Shown here: piece by piece, positions 1 through 9,214 of the stretch | Numbering within the stretch: position 1 is the first letter of the stretch | How the letters are laid out: each line of letters starts with the position of its first letter | NCBI GenBank assembly: GCA_031398975.1 | Contig: JANNOI010000004.1 | Coordinates: 21,002-85,001, forward strand | Length of the DNA: 64,000 bases | From: JAKFWI01 sp031398975 | Lineage (GTDB): Bacteria; Pseudomonadota; Alphaproteobacteria; Caulobacterales; Aquidulcibacteraceae | Direction of reading: 5' to 3' | Program-made: the position numbers and the translations under genes | The notes under the pieces: model-generated | What the model saw: only the letters and a program-made list of their open reading frames with translations | Databases searched by the model: none | Told to the model about the DNA's origin: nothing

Positions 1-748
1 TCAGCGGAAAGACGGTGAAGGAGGTGATGCCCTCGAGCGCGAGGTTCCAGAGCTTCCAATAATTCCACTTCGAGCCCCCGGCGTGGCGGGCGTCGCGGAC
101 ATAGGCGATCTCGGTCTGCGCGAAGCCTACCCAGGCGAACAGGCCCTTCATGAAGCGGTGCGATTCCCGCAGGCTCGTGACCGCCTCCACGACCCGCCGG
201 CTCATCAGGCGGAAATCGCCGGTGTCGCGGGGCACCCGCACCGGGCCCACGCGGTGCATCACCCTGTAGAACGCCGCCGCGGTCGCCTTCTTGAGCGCGG
301 TTTCGCCGTCCCGGCGCAGCCGGCGCGCATAGACGACGTCATACCCCTCGCGCCATTTCTCGACCATCGCGGCGATCAGTTCGGGGGGATCTTGCAGGTC
401 TGCATCGATCACCACCACCGCGCGCCCGCGCGTATGGTCAAGGCCTGCGGTGAGCGCGATCTCCTTGCCGAAATTCCGGCTCAGATCGACGATGGAGACG
501 GCAGGGTCGGCGGCGCGCAAGGCGCGCAGGCGGGCGAGGGTGTCGTCCTTGCTGCCGTCATTGACGTAGAGGATTTCATAGCGCAGCCCGAGCGCCTGCA
601 GCACGGCCGAGACCCGCCGGTGAAACGCCTCGATCCCTTGCGCCTCGTTATAGGCGGGCGCCACGACCGAGAGGTCGAGCTCCGGGGCGGCGTCTGGGCC
701 GGCGTCAGGGGCCGCGTCGGGTTCGAGGGAGGAAGATCCATCGCTCAC
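1..748 (-). CDS. Family 2 glycosyltransferase, DPM1/GtrB-like (3' end outside window)
   Basis: The protein is a GT-A glycosyltransferase that would move a sugar from a nucleotide donor to a lipid (polyprenyl phosphate) carrier or an envelope glycan at the inner membrane. Near residues 28-35 it has VVAPAYNE, then NDGSKDDT, then the metal-binding VIDADLQDPPEL segment, and later GDFRLMSRR and GGSKWNYWKLW, the usual order in DPM1/ArnC/GtrB proteins. The chosen start is the GTG at 748, which overlaps the stop of the upstream acyltransferase as GTGA and implies translational coupling. The frame is still open at base 1, so the C-terminal membrane helices expected in GtrB/ArnC relatives cannot be checked. 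Donor and acceptor are unknown. Confidence 0.85.
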   Translation of the reverse strand, partial: MSDGSSSLEPDAAPDAGPDAAPELDLSVVAPAYNEAQGIEAFHRRVSAVLQALGLRYEILYVNDGSKDDTLARLRALRAADPAVSIVDLSRNFGKEIALTAGLDHTRGRAVVVIDADLQDPPELIAAMVEKWREGYDVVYARRLRRDGETALKKATAAAFYRVMHRVGPVRVPRDTGDFRLMSRRVVEAVTSLRESHRFMKGLFAWVGFAQTEIAYVRDARHAGGSKWNYWKLWNLALEGITSFTVFPL

Positions 749-1914
749 GCGAACCTCACCTTCAGCTTGAGGAATTGCTTCTCCCAGGCGTGCCAGCTCA
801 CCAGCGCGACCGCGACCGTCAACAGCCCCGCAAGGCTTAACCAAAGCGCGGCGTGCCAGGGCGTATCCCCGCCGCGCAGGTCCCGGGCCCATTCGGTATG
901 GACCAGAATAATGAAGATGATTGGATGCCAGACATAAAGTCCGTACGAATACTTGCCGAACCAGCGCAGCACCGGCGCCGAGAGCAGGCGCGCAGCCGGC
1001 GCCCACCCGATCGCCATCGCGATCAGCCCCCCGAACGTCACCCATAACAGCGTAAGCCCGAGCGTGCCGAGCCAGGGGTCATGCGGGCTGATGCTGGAGC
1101 GCCAAAGCACCATCGCCAGGAACGCCGACCCGCCGGCGAAGAACGCGATCAGGCCCGGGCCCCGCAGCGCCGCGACCGCGCCCGAACCGCCCTGCACCGC
1201 CAGCGCGATCAGCGAGCCCGCGGCCAGCGCGTCCATCCGCATCGGGGTGAAGGCGTAGCCCGCCATCGACATGCCGTGGGCCGGGTCCGTCTCGCCTATC
1301 CGCAACAGGAGCGCCACGACCAGGGCCGCCCCCGCCACCGCCATCAGCGCGCGCCGGTTCAGGAAAAACACGATCGTAGGCCAGACGAGGTAATAATGCT
1401 CCTCCACCGCCAGGGACCAGAAATGGTCCACCACGCCGAAAAAGTCCGCGCCTTTGAAGCCCAGCATGAAGTTCGTCATGTAGGCCCACACCCAGGCGGG
1501 ATTGCCCTGCCCCCAGACATTGAGCCCCGGCGCGAGCGCCGACGCCGCCAGCACCAGCGCGAGCGCGAGGTAATAGAGCGGGAAGATGCGCAGGGCGCGC
1601 CGGGCGTAGAAGTTGCGGTAGAAGTGCGGGCGCTTTTTGGCGTTGAACAGAATGCCGGTGATGAGAAAGCCCGACAGGACGAAAAACAGATCGACCCCGA
1701 CCCAGCCCAGCAGCCCGAGATTGAGGATCGGATTGGAAAATCCGAACTCGCCCACGAGGCTCTCGCAAATGTGGCCATAGAGCACCAGCATGATTGCCAC
1801 GCCGCGCACGCCGTCGAGCGACAGGACGCGGTGCTCCTCCAGCGCCGGCGGGGCGGTAGCCGCGGAGACGGCGGCGGGCCGATCGTCAATCGCGGCGTGC
1901 ATAATCGAGCTCAT
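745..1914 (-). CDS. Acyltransferase 3 family membrane protein (OafA/YrhL-like)
   Basis: This 389-residue integral membrane protein probably O-acetylates or otherwise acylates a surface sugar. Residues about 29-48 carry RVLSLDGVRGVAIMLVLYGH, the family's N-terminal R/H signature, followed by GVDLFFVLSGFLITG and FYARRALRIFPLYY, both typical of acyltransferase 3 proteins, then about ten hydrophobic segments. It has no C-terminal SGNH domain, so it is the short form. The start at 1914 lies 29 bases inside the upstream membrane gene, and its stop overlaps the downstream glycosyltransferase start. The three genes thus look like one envelope-glycan operon. The substrate is not deducible. Confidence 0.88.
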   Translation of the reverse strand: MSSIMHAAIDDRPAAVSAATAPPALEEHRVLSLDGVRGVAIMLVLYGHICESLVGEFGFSNPILNLGLLGWVGVDLFFVLSGFLITGILFNAKKRPHFYRNFYARRALRIFPLYYLALALVLAASALAPGLNVWGQGNPAWVWAYMTNFMLGFKGADFFGVVDHFWSLAVEEHYYLVWPTIVFFLNRRALMAVAGAALVVALLLRIGETDPAHGMSMAGYAFTPMRMDALAAGSLIALAVQGGSGAVAALRGPGLIAFFAGGSAFLAMVLWRSSISPHDPWLGTLGLTLLWVTFGGLIAMAIGWAPAARLLSAPVLRWFGKYSYGLYVWHPIIFIILVHTEWARDLRGGDTPWHAALWLSLAGLLTVAVALVSWHAWEKQFLKLKVRFA

Positions 1915-3445
1915 ACAAGGCTCCGTTGGAGGAGATGTAAGCGCGGCCTGCGCCTGCGTTCACCACGATCGAGCGCAACCAGGGGCCGACATACCAGCTG
2001 CGCACCGCCCGCCCTTCGGGCAGCGCGATGAGGGTGACCTTGCCGGTCACGAGGCTGCCCGCGAGAAGCAGGTTGCGCCCTTCGTCCAGCGCCAGGACGC
2101 GGACCCCGAACGGGGCCTTGAGGGGCGCAAGCGGCGAAAGCGTGGTTTCGTCAAAGCGCTGGATCCGTCCCGCCAGCGGCGAGGCCACGAGCAGCGCGCG
2201 GTCAACTGCGTCGTGGGCCATGCGGTCGATCCGCGGGTCGGCGTCGGTCCGGCGGGCGAGGGTCGCCCCGGTCTTCAGGTCGATCGCCAGGAGCCCGCGC
2301 TCGCGCCGGAAAAAGCTCAGATAAAGGATCGCCTTGCTGGGGTGGATCAGAAGGTTGCCGGCCGCCTCGCTGCGCGTTTGCGCAACAGCCCCGGTGGCGC
2401 GGTTGAAAAGGAGAAGCGGAGCCCCGCCCTGCGCGTCGGCCTCGGACGCGAGGACGATGGTGTTCGAAAGCGGCTCGGCCGCGATCCAGGGGTCCCCCGC
2501 CGCGAGGCCGCGGGCGGAGAATTCCCGCTTCAGCGAAAGATCGCGCGCGTCGAGCACGAGCACAGCCGCGCGCCCGCCATGATGGACCAGCACCTCCTCG
2601 CGCGCGGGATCATAGGCGAGGCCCTGGGCCCACCCGGTCTCGACCGCGCTCTCGCGGGGCGGGCGCGCCAAGTCTTTTGTGTCGTAGCGGACGAGACGCG
2701 CCAGCCCGTGGCCGGTGGCGAAGAGGTGCGCGCCGGAGGCGTCCAGCGCGAGGCCGTTGAAATTGCCTTGCGCGAAACGCTGCACGTCCGGCGAGCGGCG
2801 CAGCGTCTGCTCGAGCGGCGTGAGCAGGGAGCCTGGGACGAACGCCGCAGCCACCGCCCCCGCCAGGATCGCGCCGGGCAGGCGCGGGGGCGCCTCGAGC
2901 GTGCCGGCCGGCTCCCGGCCTTCCGCCAAACTCCGCACCCAGCGCCCATAGCGCGCCGCAAACAGCACCTCCCCCAGAAGCGGCAAGGCGGCGATGAACG
3001 CCCCGAGGCGCTCGGGCGAAACCGCCATGCGCTTCAGATCCGAAAGGCTCGCCCAATTGGTCGCCAGCAGGAGCGGCGGGGCCACGGCCAGGATCAGGCG
3101 GACGAGCGTGCTTTCCGTCGGCGCGGCGGCCGCCAGCGCGAACGTCGCCAGCGACAGTGCGCCCGCTACCGCCAGGAGGCCGGCCGTTCCGCGCGGAGCG
3201 GCGGCTTGACCCACCACAAACAGGAATAGCGCCGCCGTCAGCCACACCAGGACGCGGCTGACCGGCGTGCTCAGGGCCGAGATGGCGAATTCGGTGATCC
3301 AGATGATGTCGAGGACGCGCTCAACAGCTTCGAGGATCGGCTCGCGATAGACAAAGAAGAGCGCCAGGACCAGCGGCCCGCGCAAAACCGCCCACGTCAG
3401 GGCAAGCCCGACGGGATGGCGCAGACGCCTGGCAAGCGTTGTCAT
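1886..3445 (-). CDS. Membrane protein with C-terminal beta-propeller-like region, unknown function
   Basis: This 519-residue protein is not one I recognise. The first 230 or so residues contain five or six hydrophobic segments (for example VLVWLTAALFLFVVGQAA and GAILAGAVAAAFVPGSLL). The remainder is soluble and beta-rich, with repeated blocks such as NGLALDASGAHLFATG, QGLAYDPAREEVLVHHG and VLALDEGRNLLLAGS that resemble YVTN/NHL/WD40-like propeller blades. A plausible reading is a membrane anchor with an external or cytoplasmic propeller. It sits first in the operon with the acyltransferase and glycosyltransferase, so a role in surface polysaccharide work is possible but unproven. Confidence 0.7.
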   Translation of the reverse strand: MTTLARRLRHPVGLALTWAVLRGPLVLALFFVYREPILEAVERVLDIIWITEFAISALSTPVSRVLVWLTAALFLFVVGQAAAPRGTAGLLAVAGALSLATFALAAAAPTESTLVRLILAVAPPLLLATNWASLSDLKRMAVSPERLGAFIAALPLLGEVLFAARYGRWVRSLAEGREPAGTLEAPPRLPGAILAGAVAAAFVPGSLLTPLEQTLRRSPDVQRFAQGNFNGLALDASGAHLFATGHGLARLVRYDTKDLARPPRESAVETGWAQGLAYDPAREEVLVHHGGRAAVLVLDARDLSLKREFSARGLAAGDPWIAAEPLSNTIVLASEADAQGGAPLLLFNRATGAVAQTRSEAAGNLLIHPSKAILYLSFFRRERGLLAIDLKTGATLARRTDADPRIDRMAHDAVDRALLVASPLAGRIQRFDETTLSPLAPLKAPFGVRVLALDEGRNLLLAGSLVTGKVTLIALPEGRAVRSWYVGPWLRSIVVNAGAGRAYISSNGALYELDYARRD

Positions 3446-3502
3446 CCCCCTCCCCCTCGCCTTAACGAGGAGTAATGCACATCCCGTGCCGTGAAGCCAT
3501 CG

Positions 3503-5083
3503 CTACGCTTGCGCGCGCGCGATGAGGGCCGAGAAGGCCGGCAGCACGCATTCCGCGCCCTCGAGGCGGGCGCCGTTGTGCGCGGCGAGGACAAGGCCCG
3601 CCCCAAGCGCCGCCCGGCGGGGGTGCGCGCCGAGATTGAACGCACAAAGCAGCGCGCCGCCCGCCGCGTCGCGGCGCAGGAAGGCGAGCACCTCGGCAGG
3701 GGCCGGAAGCGGAACGTGCGCGCCGGCGCGCAGCGCAGGCTCGGCGCGGCGCAACGCGATCATCGCCCGGGTGAACGCCAGCACCGAATCCGGGTCTTGC
3801 GCCTGGGCTTCCACCGAAAGCGCCCGATGGCGGGGATCGAGCGGCAGCCACGCGTCCTCAGCGCTCGTGAAGCCGCACATCGCGCCCTCAGAGGTCCAGG
3901 GCATCGGCGTGCGCGCCCCGTCCCGGCCGATCCCATGGGGCCAGAAGGCGATCGCCTCGGGATCGCGCAGGCGCGTGAACGGCACCTCGGCGTGGGGTAG
4001 CCCCAATTCATCGCCCTGGTAGAGAAAGATCGTGCCCCGCAGGCACAACAGCACCGACAAGGCGAGCTTCACCCGTACCGGATCCTCCTGCGCCCAGCGG
4101 CTGGCCATGCGCACCACGTCGTGGTTCGACACGCTCCAGGACGGCCAGCCCGTACTGTCTCCCCACCCCGCCATCGCCTCCTCGAACAAAGCGGGGATGG
4201 CGGCCTGCGCCCGCAGCAGGAAGAAGGAATAGGCGCTGTGCAGCCGGTCGGGCCCCTCGGTATAGGCGCGCTGGACGGCAAGCGGCTCCTCGTCCTCGAT
4301 CTCGCCGACCGCAAAGCGATCGCCGTAGCCGTCGAGGAGCGCGCGCAGCCTGGCCAGGAAGGGGAGGGTTCCGGGCTGGGTGCGGTCGTGGAGATGGCGC
4401 TGCATCTGGTGGGGCCGGGCGGGCGCGCCGGCGAGGTTGAGGGCGGGATTGTCGGCCAGCGCGGGGTCATGGACCAGGAAGTTCACGACATCCAGGCGAA
4501 AGCCGTCCACCCCCCGGTCCAGCCAGAAGCGCGCCGCCGCCAATAGCGCCTCCTGCACCGGCGGATGGGCGACGTTCAGATCGGGCTGCTCGGGCAGGAA
4601 ATTGTGCAGGTAATATTGGCGCCGGCGCGCATCCCAGGTCCAGGAAGGCCCCCCGAACAGGGCCTGCCAATTGTTCGGCGGCGATCCGTCCGGCTTGGCG
4701 TCCGCCCAGACGTACCAATCGGCCTTCGGATTATCCCGGGAGGCGCGGCTTTCGCGAAACCAGGGATGGGCGTCGGAGGAATGGGACCAGACCTGGTCCA
4801 GGATCACTTTGAGGCCCAAGCCGTGGGCCTTCGCGAGCAGCGCGTCGAAATCCTCCAGCGCGCCGAACAGCGGATCGACGCCGCAATACTCGGATACGTC
4901 ATAGCCGTAATCCTTCATCGGCGAGGGGTAGAAGGGCGAGAGCCAAATCCCGTCCACGCCAAGGCGCGCCACATGCTCTAGCCGGGCGGCCGCGCCCTTC
5001 AGGTCGCCGACGCCGTCGCCGTTTCCGTCCGCGAAGCTGCGCGGATAGATCTGGTAGAGAACCGCCCCCCGCCACCACGCCAT
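3503..5083 (-). CDS. GH13 alpha-glucosidase (oligo-1,6-glucosidase-like)
   Basis: A retaining alpha-glucosidase of glycoside hydrolase family 13, acting on short alpha-glucosides in the cytoplasm. The opening MAWWRGAVLYQIYPRSF and GDGVGDLKG are classic family openings. GFRLDVVN holds the nucleophile (Asp198 by this start), VGEIEDEE the acid/base Glu, and VSNHDVVR the third carboxylate. Length (526 residues) matches the family. The frame stays open upstream to 5314, but that extension is Arg/Ala-rich and overlaps divergent queG, so the ATG at 5083 is chosen. The gene stands alone with no sugar transporter or regulator visible beside it. Confidence 0.92.
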   Translation of the reverse strand: MAWWRGAVLYQIYPRSFADGNGDGVGDLKGAAARLEHVARLGVDGIWLSPFYPSPMKDYGYDVSEYCGVDPLFGALEDFDALLAKAHGLGLKVILDQVWSHSSDAHPWFRESRASRDNPKADWYVWADAKPDGSPPNNWQALFGGPSWTWDARRRQYYLHNFLPEQPDLNVAHPPVQEALLAAARFWLDRGVDGFRLDVVNFLVHDPALADNPALNLAGAPARPHQMQRHLHDRTQPGTLPFLARLRALLDGYGDRFAVGEIEDEEPLAVQRAYTEGPDRLHSAYSFFLLRAQAAIPALFEEAMAGWGDSTGWPSWSVSNHDVVRMASRWAQEDPVRVKLALSVLLCLRGTIFLYQGDELGLPHAEVPFTRLRDPEAIAFWPHGIGRDGARTPMPWTSEGAMCGFTSAEDAWLPLDPRHRALSVEAQAQDPDSVLAFTRAMIALRRAEPALRAGAHVPLPAPAEVLAFLRRDAAGGALLCAFNLGAHPRRAALGAGLVLAAHNGARLEGAECVLPAFSALIARAQA

Positions 5084-5156
5084 CCCCGCCTCCCCCTGCC
5101 CGCCGCTCCGAGCGCGCAGCTTGACGCCGAAGGCGGGCGGGCGAAAGGCTCCCGCC

Positions 5157-6278
5157 ATGGCGCAGGACCTGAAAACCCGGCTGCATGCGCGCGCCGCCGC
5201 GCTGGGCTTTGACGCCGTGGGCGTCGCAAGCGCCGGCCGCCCCTGGGAGGCGGGCGCGCGCCTCACCGCCTTTCTAGCCGCCGGCCGGCACGGGGACATG
5301 GAATGGATGGCCACGCACGCCGACCGCCGCGACCACCCCCAGAAGCTCTGGCCGGAGGCAAAAAGCGCGGTGCTTTTGGGCCTCTCCTACGCCCCGCCGG
5401 GCGAGCCGCTGGACGCGTTGCGCCAACGCGCGCACGCCGCGATCGCCTCCTATGCGGCGCGGCGCGATTACCACGACGTGGTGAAGGGCCGCCTGAAGCA
5501 GCTCGCCGGCTGGATCGCTGCGGAAACGGGCGAGGCGGTGAAGGTGTTCGTGGACACCGCGCCCCTGATGGAAAAACCGCTGGCGCAGGCGGCGGGGCTC
5601 GGCTGGCAGGGCAAGCACACCAATCTCGTGTCGCGCGCGCACGGCTCGTGGCTGCTGCTGGGCGCGATCCTCACCGCCGCCGCGCTTGCGCCCGACGCCC
5701 CCGAGGGCGACCATTGCGGCGCCTGCCGCGCCTGCCTCGACATCTGCCCGACAGACGCCTTTCCCGCGCCCTATCAGCTCGATGCGCGCCGCTGCATCGC
5801 CTATCTCACCATCGAGCATAAAGGCGCGATCGCGCCCGAATTCCGCGAAACCATCGGAAACCGCGTCTTCGGCTGCGACGATTGCCTGGCGGTGTGCCCG
5901 TGGAACAAGTTCGCCAAGGCCTCCGCGGACGCGAAGCTCGCCTATCGGGAGGATTTGCAGGACATGCCGCTCGCCGCGCTCGCCCGCCTGGACGAGGCCG
6001 GTTTCCGGGCGGTCTTCCGCGCCACCCCGATCGCGCGCACGGGGCGGGAGCGGTTCGTGCGCAACGTGGCGATCGCCGCCGGCAATAGCGGGGACCCCGC
6101 TTTGATCCCGACAACGGAGGCGCTGGCGCGCGATCCGGCCCCGCTGGTGCGTGCGATGGGGGTTTGGGCGCTGCGCCGCCTTGACCCCGCCCGCTTCGCC
6201 AGGCTCAAACCCGAGGCGCTCCAACGCGAAACGGACCCGGCCGTGCGCCGGGAATGGGGCGAGGAGGAGACGTTGTGA
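5157..6278 (+). CDS. queG: Epoxyqueuosine reductase
   Basis: QueG performs the last step of queuosine synthesis, reducing epoxyqueuosine to queuosine in tRNA, using cobalamin and two 4Fe-4S clusters. The cluster motifs are both present: CGACRACLDICPTDAF and CDDCLAVCPWNKF. DAFPAPYQLDARRCIAYLTIEHKG between them is characteristic of the family. The C-terminal 70 residues look like HEAT-like repeats, as in long QueG forms. The ATG at 5157 gives the conserved start; a TTG further upstream is less likely. It is divergent from the glucosidase (about 73 bases between starts) and its stop overlaps the mtgA start. Confidence 0.95.
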   Translation: MAQDLKTRLHARAAALGFDAVGVASAGRPWEAGARLTAFLAAGRHGDMEWMATHADRRDHPQKLWPEAKSAVLLGLSYAPPGEPLDALRQRAHAAIASYAARRDYHDVVKGRLKQLAGWIAAETGEAVKVFVDTAPLMEKPLAQAAGLGWQGKHTNLVSRAHGSWLLLGAILTAAALAPDAPEGDHCGACRACLDICPTDAFPAPYQLDARRCIAYLTIEHKGAIAPEFRETIGNRVFGCDDCLAVCPWNKFAKASADAKLAYREDLQDMPLAALARLDEAGFRAVFRATPIARTGRERFVRNVAIAAGNSGDPALIPTTEALARDPAPLVRAMGVWALRRLDPARFARLKPEALQRETDPAVRREWGEEETL

Positions 6279-7378
6279 GCGATATCGGCGGCCCGCCCCT
6301 CGATCCCGATCCCGCGCCTGCGGGCCCGGAAGAGCCGCGCCAGAACGCCGACGCCGCCCGCCGGGCGATCCGCCAGCTTGATCGCGACCTGCGCCGGATC
6401 GAGCGCAAGAAGCGCAAGCGCATCGCGGCGCCGATCCTGTGGGCGTTTGCGGTGATCTTCTTCGTGGCCCCGGCGCTGTGGGTGGCGGTGTACGGGTTGG
6501 TGGAGGCGCCGGGCACGGTGCTGATGCTCAAGCGCGACATGGAGGGCCAGTCCGTGCGGCGCGATCCGGTCCCGCTCGCGGCCATCTCCCCCCACCTGGT
6601 GCGGGCGGTGATCGCCTCGGAGGACACCCGCTTTTGCCGCCATGACGGCTTCGACTTGGAAGCCATTGACGCGGCGCGCAAAGCCAATGACAGCGCCAGC
6701 GCCAAGGCGCGCGGGCGCGTGCGCGGGGCCTCCACCCTGTCCCAGCAGACGGCCAAGAACCTGTTTCTGTGGCCGGCCCGCTCCTGGCTGCGCAAGGGCC
6801 TCGAAGTCTATTTCACGGGGATGATGGAGTTCGCCTGGCCCAAGACGCGTATCCTCGAGGCCTATCTAAACGCGGCCGAATTCGGCGGCGGGCTGTTCGG
6901 CGCGGAGGCCGCCGCGCAGGGGCTGTTTTTCAAGTCCGCCAAGGATTTGACGGCCGAGGAGGCCGCCCGCCTCGCCGCCATCCTGCCCAGTCCCAACAAG
7001 TGGAACGCGGTCGATCCCGGCCCCGGCGTGCGCGCGCGGGCGGCCACGATCATGGCGCGGATGCGGATCGTGCGCCGCGAAGGCCTTGACCTGTGCGTCC
7101 TGGACGCCGACGCCCCGGCCCCGCCGCCCGCCCGCGGCCGCCGCCCCCCGCCCGACGCCCCGCCCATGCCCGATATGCCCACCATCACGGTCGACGCCGA
7201 GGACCTCGCCGAGGCGCCCCCGCCGCCGCCCCCGGAATTCGGCTATGCCCCCAGCGCCGACCCGTCAGGCCAGGGCGTCGAGTACACGCCGCCGCCCGGA
7301 GAGGCCGCCACGGCGAACGCAACGGGCTCGGGCGTCCCGCCGGAACCGGACCTGAACCCGGCGGACGCGCAACCCTGA
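6275..7378 (+). CDS. mtgA: Monofunctional biosynthetic peptidoglycan transglycosylase with proline-rich tail
   Basis: A GT51 enzyme that polymerises lipid II into glycan strands at the outer face of the inner membrane. One membrane segment (ILWAFAVIFFVAPALW) precedes the GT51 motifs: ASEDTRFCRHDGFD with the catalytic Glu, GASTLSQQTAKNLFLW, FAWPKTRILEAYLN and LPSPNKW. The GTG at 6275 is chosen because GAGGAGGAG lies just upstream and it overlaps the queG stop as GTGA. The last 95 residues are an unusual extension very rich in Pro, Ala and acidic residues, absent from the standard 230-240 residue family members and probably disordered in the periplasm. Confidence 0.93.
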   Translation: MSDIGGPPLDPDPAPAGPEEPRQNADAARRAIRQLDRDLRRIERKKRKRIAAPILWAFAVIFFVAPALWVAVYGLVEAPGTVLMLKRDMEGQSVRRDPVPLAAISPHLVRAVIASEDTRFCRHDGFDLEAIDAARKANDSASAKARGRVRGASTLSQQTAKNLFLWPARSWLRKGLEVYFTGMMEFAWPKTRILEAYLNAAEFGGGLFGAEAAAQGLFFKSAKDLTAEEAARLAAILPSPNKWNAVDPGPGVRARAATIMARMRIVRREGLDLCVLDADAPAPPPARGRRPPPDAPPMPDMPTITVDAEDLAEAPPPPPPEFGYAPSADPSGQGVEYTPPPGEAATANATGSGVPPEPDLNPADAQP

Positions 7379-7388
7379 TCAAAGATAG

Positions 7389-7919
7389 TCAGGCGCCGAA
7401 CTTGCCCTGCGCGAAGGCGGAGCGGAGGCGGGCGAGCTGCGCGCCTACCGCATTCTCGGCTGCGGCGTCCGCCCCCGCATAGATGGTTTCGTCCAGCCGG
7501 CGGACGCGCTCATAGAGCTGCGCGCAACGGGCGGCCAGCTCCAACAGCGCCTCGGGCAGGTGTTCGGAGCCGGAGAAGGGTTCGGCGTTCGCGAAATCGC
7601 GCCCGTTGAAGCGGTATTTCTCGTCCTGGGCTTCGAGGAACGTCATGTCGCCCTCCCGCAGCGCACGCTGCACCAGCAGCCAGGAGGCCACCTGCATCAG
7701 CCGCGTCGTCAGGCGCATGCTCTCCCCGGCATAGGCGAGCGCCGCGTGCCGCGCCAAACGCTTGGACGCCGCCCGGCCCGGCCCGTCGAGATAGGCCGCG
7801 GTCTCCTCCACCAGGGCCATGCCGGCGCGGAACGTCCGCTCGAACATCTCCGAACGTGCGAATTCGAGGACGCGCCGGCTGGCGACGGGCTGTGCGGTCA
7901 TCGCGGTCAGGTCTTCCAT
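7389..7919 (-). CDS. DUF1465 family protein
   Basis: A 176-residue, mostly helical protein matching the alphaproteobacterial DUF1465 family, whose function I do not know. Recognisable stretches include SEMFERTFRAGMALVEETAAYLDGPGR, seen here across about residues 24-50, then YAGESMRLTTRLMQVASWLL and RLDETIYAG near the end. The ATG at 7919 gives the family's usual length; the frame continues upstream but through unlikely sequence that overlaps the DUF1192 gene. It follows the DUF1192 gene on the same strand with a 46-base gap, the usual neighbour arrangement in this class as I recall it. Confidence 0.8.
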   Translation of the reverse strand: MEDLTAMTAQPVASRRVLEFARSEMFERTFRAGMALVEETAAYLDGPGRAASKRLARHAALAYAGESMRLTTRLMQVASWLLVQRALREGDMTFLEAQDEKYRFNGRDFANAEPFSGSEHLPEALLELAARCAQLYERVRRLDETIYAGADAAAENAVGAQLARLRSAFAQGKFGA

Positions 7920-7965
7920 GGCGCCACCGGGAAGCAAGAGCCTTGCCAGGCGAGAGCCGCCAGCA

Positions 7966-8166
7966 TCATTCGACTTCGCGTCCGACTTGGCGTCCAAACA
8001 CCGTATCAGCGGCGGCCATATGGCTTTTTTTCGCAGCGATAGCGGCTTCGCAACGCGCGATCTCGGCCCGCAGCGCAAGGATGGCGGCCTCGAGATCGGC
8101 GATGGAGAGGGTGTCGAACGCGGGCTGGCGCTTCGGCGCGGGCGCGAACGGATCGTCCTCGGACAT
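7966..8166 (-). CDS. DUF1192 family small protein
   Basis: A 66-residue protein with an acidic and proline-containing start (MSEDDPFAPAPKR) followed by a single helix rich in Ala, Glu and Ile (LEAAILALRAEIARCEAAI) and a tail AAKKSHMAAADTVFG. This is the DUF1192 pattern found in alphaproteobacteria, function unknown, probably a short coiled coil. It lies between the divergent quinone oxidoreductase gene and the DUF1465 gene and probably shares a transcript with the latter. Confidence 0.75.
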   Translation of the reverse strand: MSEDDPFAPAPKRQPAFDTLSIADLEAAILALRAEIARCEAAIAAKKSHMAAADTVFGRQVGREVE

Positions 8167-8226
8167 GGCGCTCCTTCTCCTGCGCGTCTATGCCTAGCAA
8201 ATTCTTCACCCGATGCGGAGGGGTTC

Positions 8227-9213
8227 ATGGGCGCGCCCGAGACGATGCAGGCGATCGCGCACGCGCCGGGCCAGGCGCTGCGGCTAGTCGCCGCGCCAAC
8301 CCCGAAACCCGGCCCGGGCGAGATCCTGATCCAGGTGGCCGCGGCGGGGGTGAACCGGCCGGACCTTGTGCAGCGCGCGGGCCATTATCCGCCCCCGCCG
8401 GGCGCGCCTGACATTATGGGCCTTGAAGTCGCGGGCGTGGTGGCGGCGGCGGGCCCGGGCGTGCAGCGCTGGCGGGAGGGTGAGCGGGTGTGCGCGCTGC
8501 TCCCGGGCGGGGGCTACGGCGAATATGCGGTCGCGCCCGAGGGCTCGGCCCTGCCGATCCCCGAGGGGCTCACGCTGGAGGAGGCGGCCTGCCTGCCGGA
8601 AACGGTCTTCACCGTCTGGGCGAACGTGTTCGAGGCAGGCAAGCTCGCGCCGGGCGAGGCGCTGCTGGTGCATGGCGGGGCGAGCGGCATCGGCACGACC
8701 GCGATCCAGATGGCCAAGGCCCATGGGGCGCGCGTCTTCGCCACCGCCGGCGATCCGGGCAAGGCGGCGCTCTGCGAGCGGCTCGGGGCGGACCGCGCGA
8801 TCCATTACCGGACGGAGGATTTCGAAGCCGTGGTGCGCGCCGCCGGGGGCGCGGACGTCGTGCTCGACATGGTGGGCGGGCCTTATGTGGAGAAAAACCT
8901 GTCGCTCCTCAAGCCGGGCGGGCGCTGCGTGCAGATCGCCTTCCTGCAGGGCGCGCGGGTGGAGCTCGATCTGATGAAGCTGATGCGCAACCGGCTCACG
9001 CTCACCGGCTCGACGCTGCGCCCCCGCCCGCCGACGGAGAAGGCGCGCCTTGCGGCGGCGGTGGAGGCGCAGGTATGGCCCTGGATCGCGGCGGGCCTGC
9101 TGCGTCCGGTGATCGACGCCGCCTTCCCCCTGGCCGAGGCCGAAGCCGCCCAGGCCCGCATGGCGGAAGGCGCCAATGCAGGCAAGATCGTGTTGCGGGT
9201 GAACCCGCTTTAG
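8227..9213 (+). CDS. NAD(P)H quinone oxidoreductase, PIG3/QOR family of MDR
   Basis: A zinc-free medium-chain reductase that likely reduces quinones or enones with NADPH. The protein shows the GroES-like N-terminal half (AAGVNRPDLVQRAGHYPPP, GLEVAGVV) and the Rossmann half with VHGGASGIGTTAIQMAK, followed by GADRAIHYRTEDF and LDMVGGPYVEKNL. These match the PIG3-like subgroup. Length (328 residues) is normal. It is divergent from the DUF1192 gene with about 60 bases between the starts, and convergent with parC, whose stop is 2 bases away. Confidence 0.92.
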   Translation: MGAPETMQAIAHAPGQALRLVAAPTPKPGPGEILIQVAAAGVNRPDLVQRAGHYPPPPGAPDIMGLEVAGVVAAAGPGVQRWREGERVCALLPGGGYGEYAVAPEGSALPIPEGLTLEEAACLPETVFTVWANVFEAGKLAPGEALLVHGGASGIGTTAIQMAKAHGARVFATAGDPGKAALCERLGADRAIHYRTEDFEAVVRAAGGADVVLDMVGGPYVEKNLSLLKPGGRCVQIAFLQGARVELDLMKLMRNRLTLTGSTLRPRPPTEKARLAAAVEAQVWPWIAAGLLRPVIDAAFPLAEAEAAQARMAEGANAGKIVLRVNPL

Positions 9214-9214
9214 C

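Noticed and set aside
83..937. Plus-strand frame at the left edge
   Set aside because: The minus strand encodes a clear family 2 glycosyltransferase over the same bases.
5084..5314. N-terminal extension of the alpha-glucosidase
   Set aside because: Low-complexity sequence overlapping the divergent queG gene; the family start is the ATG at 5083.
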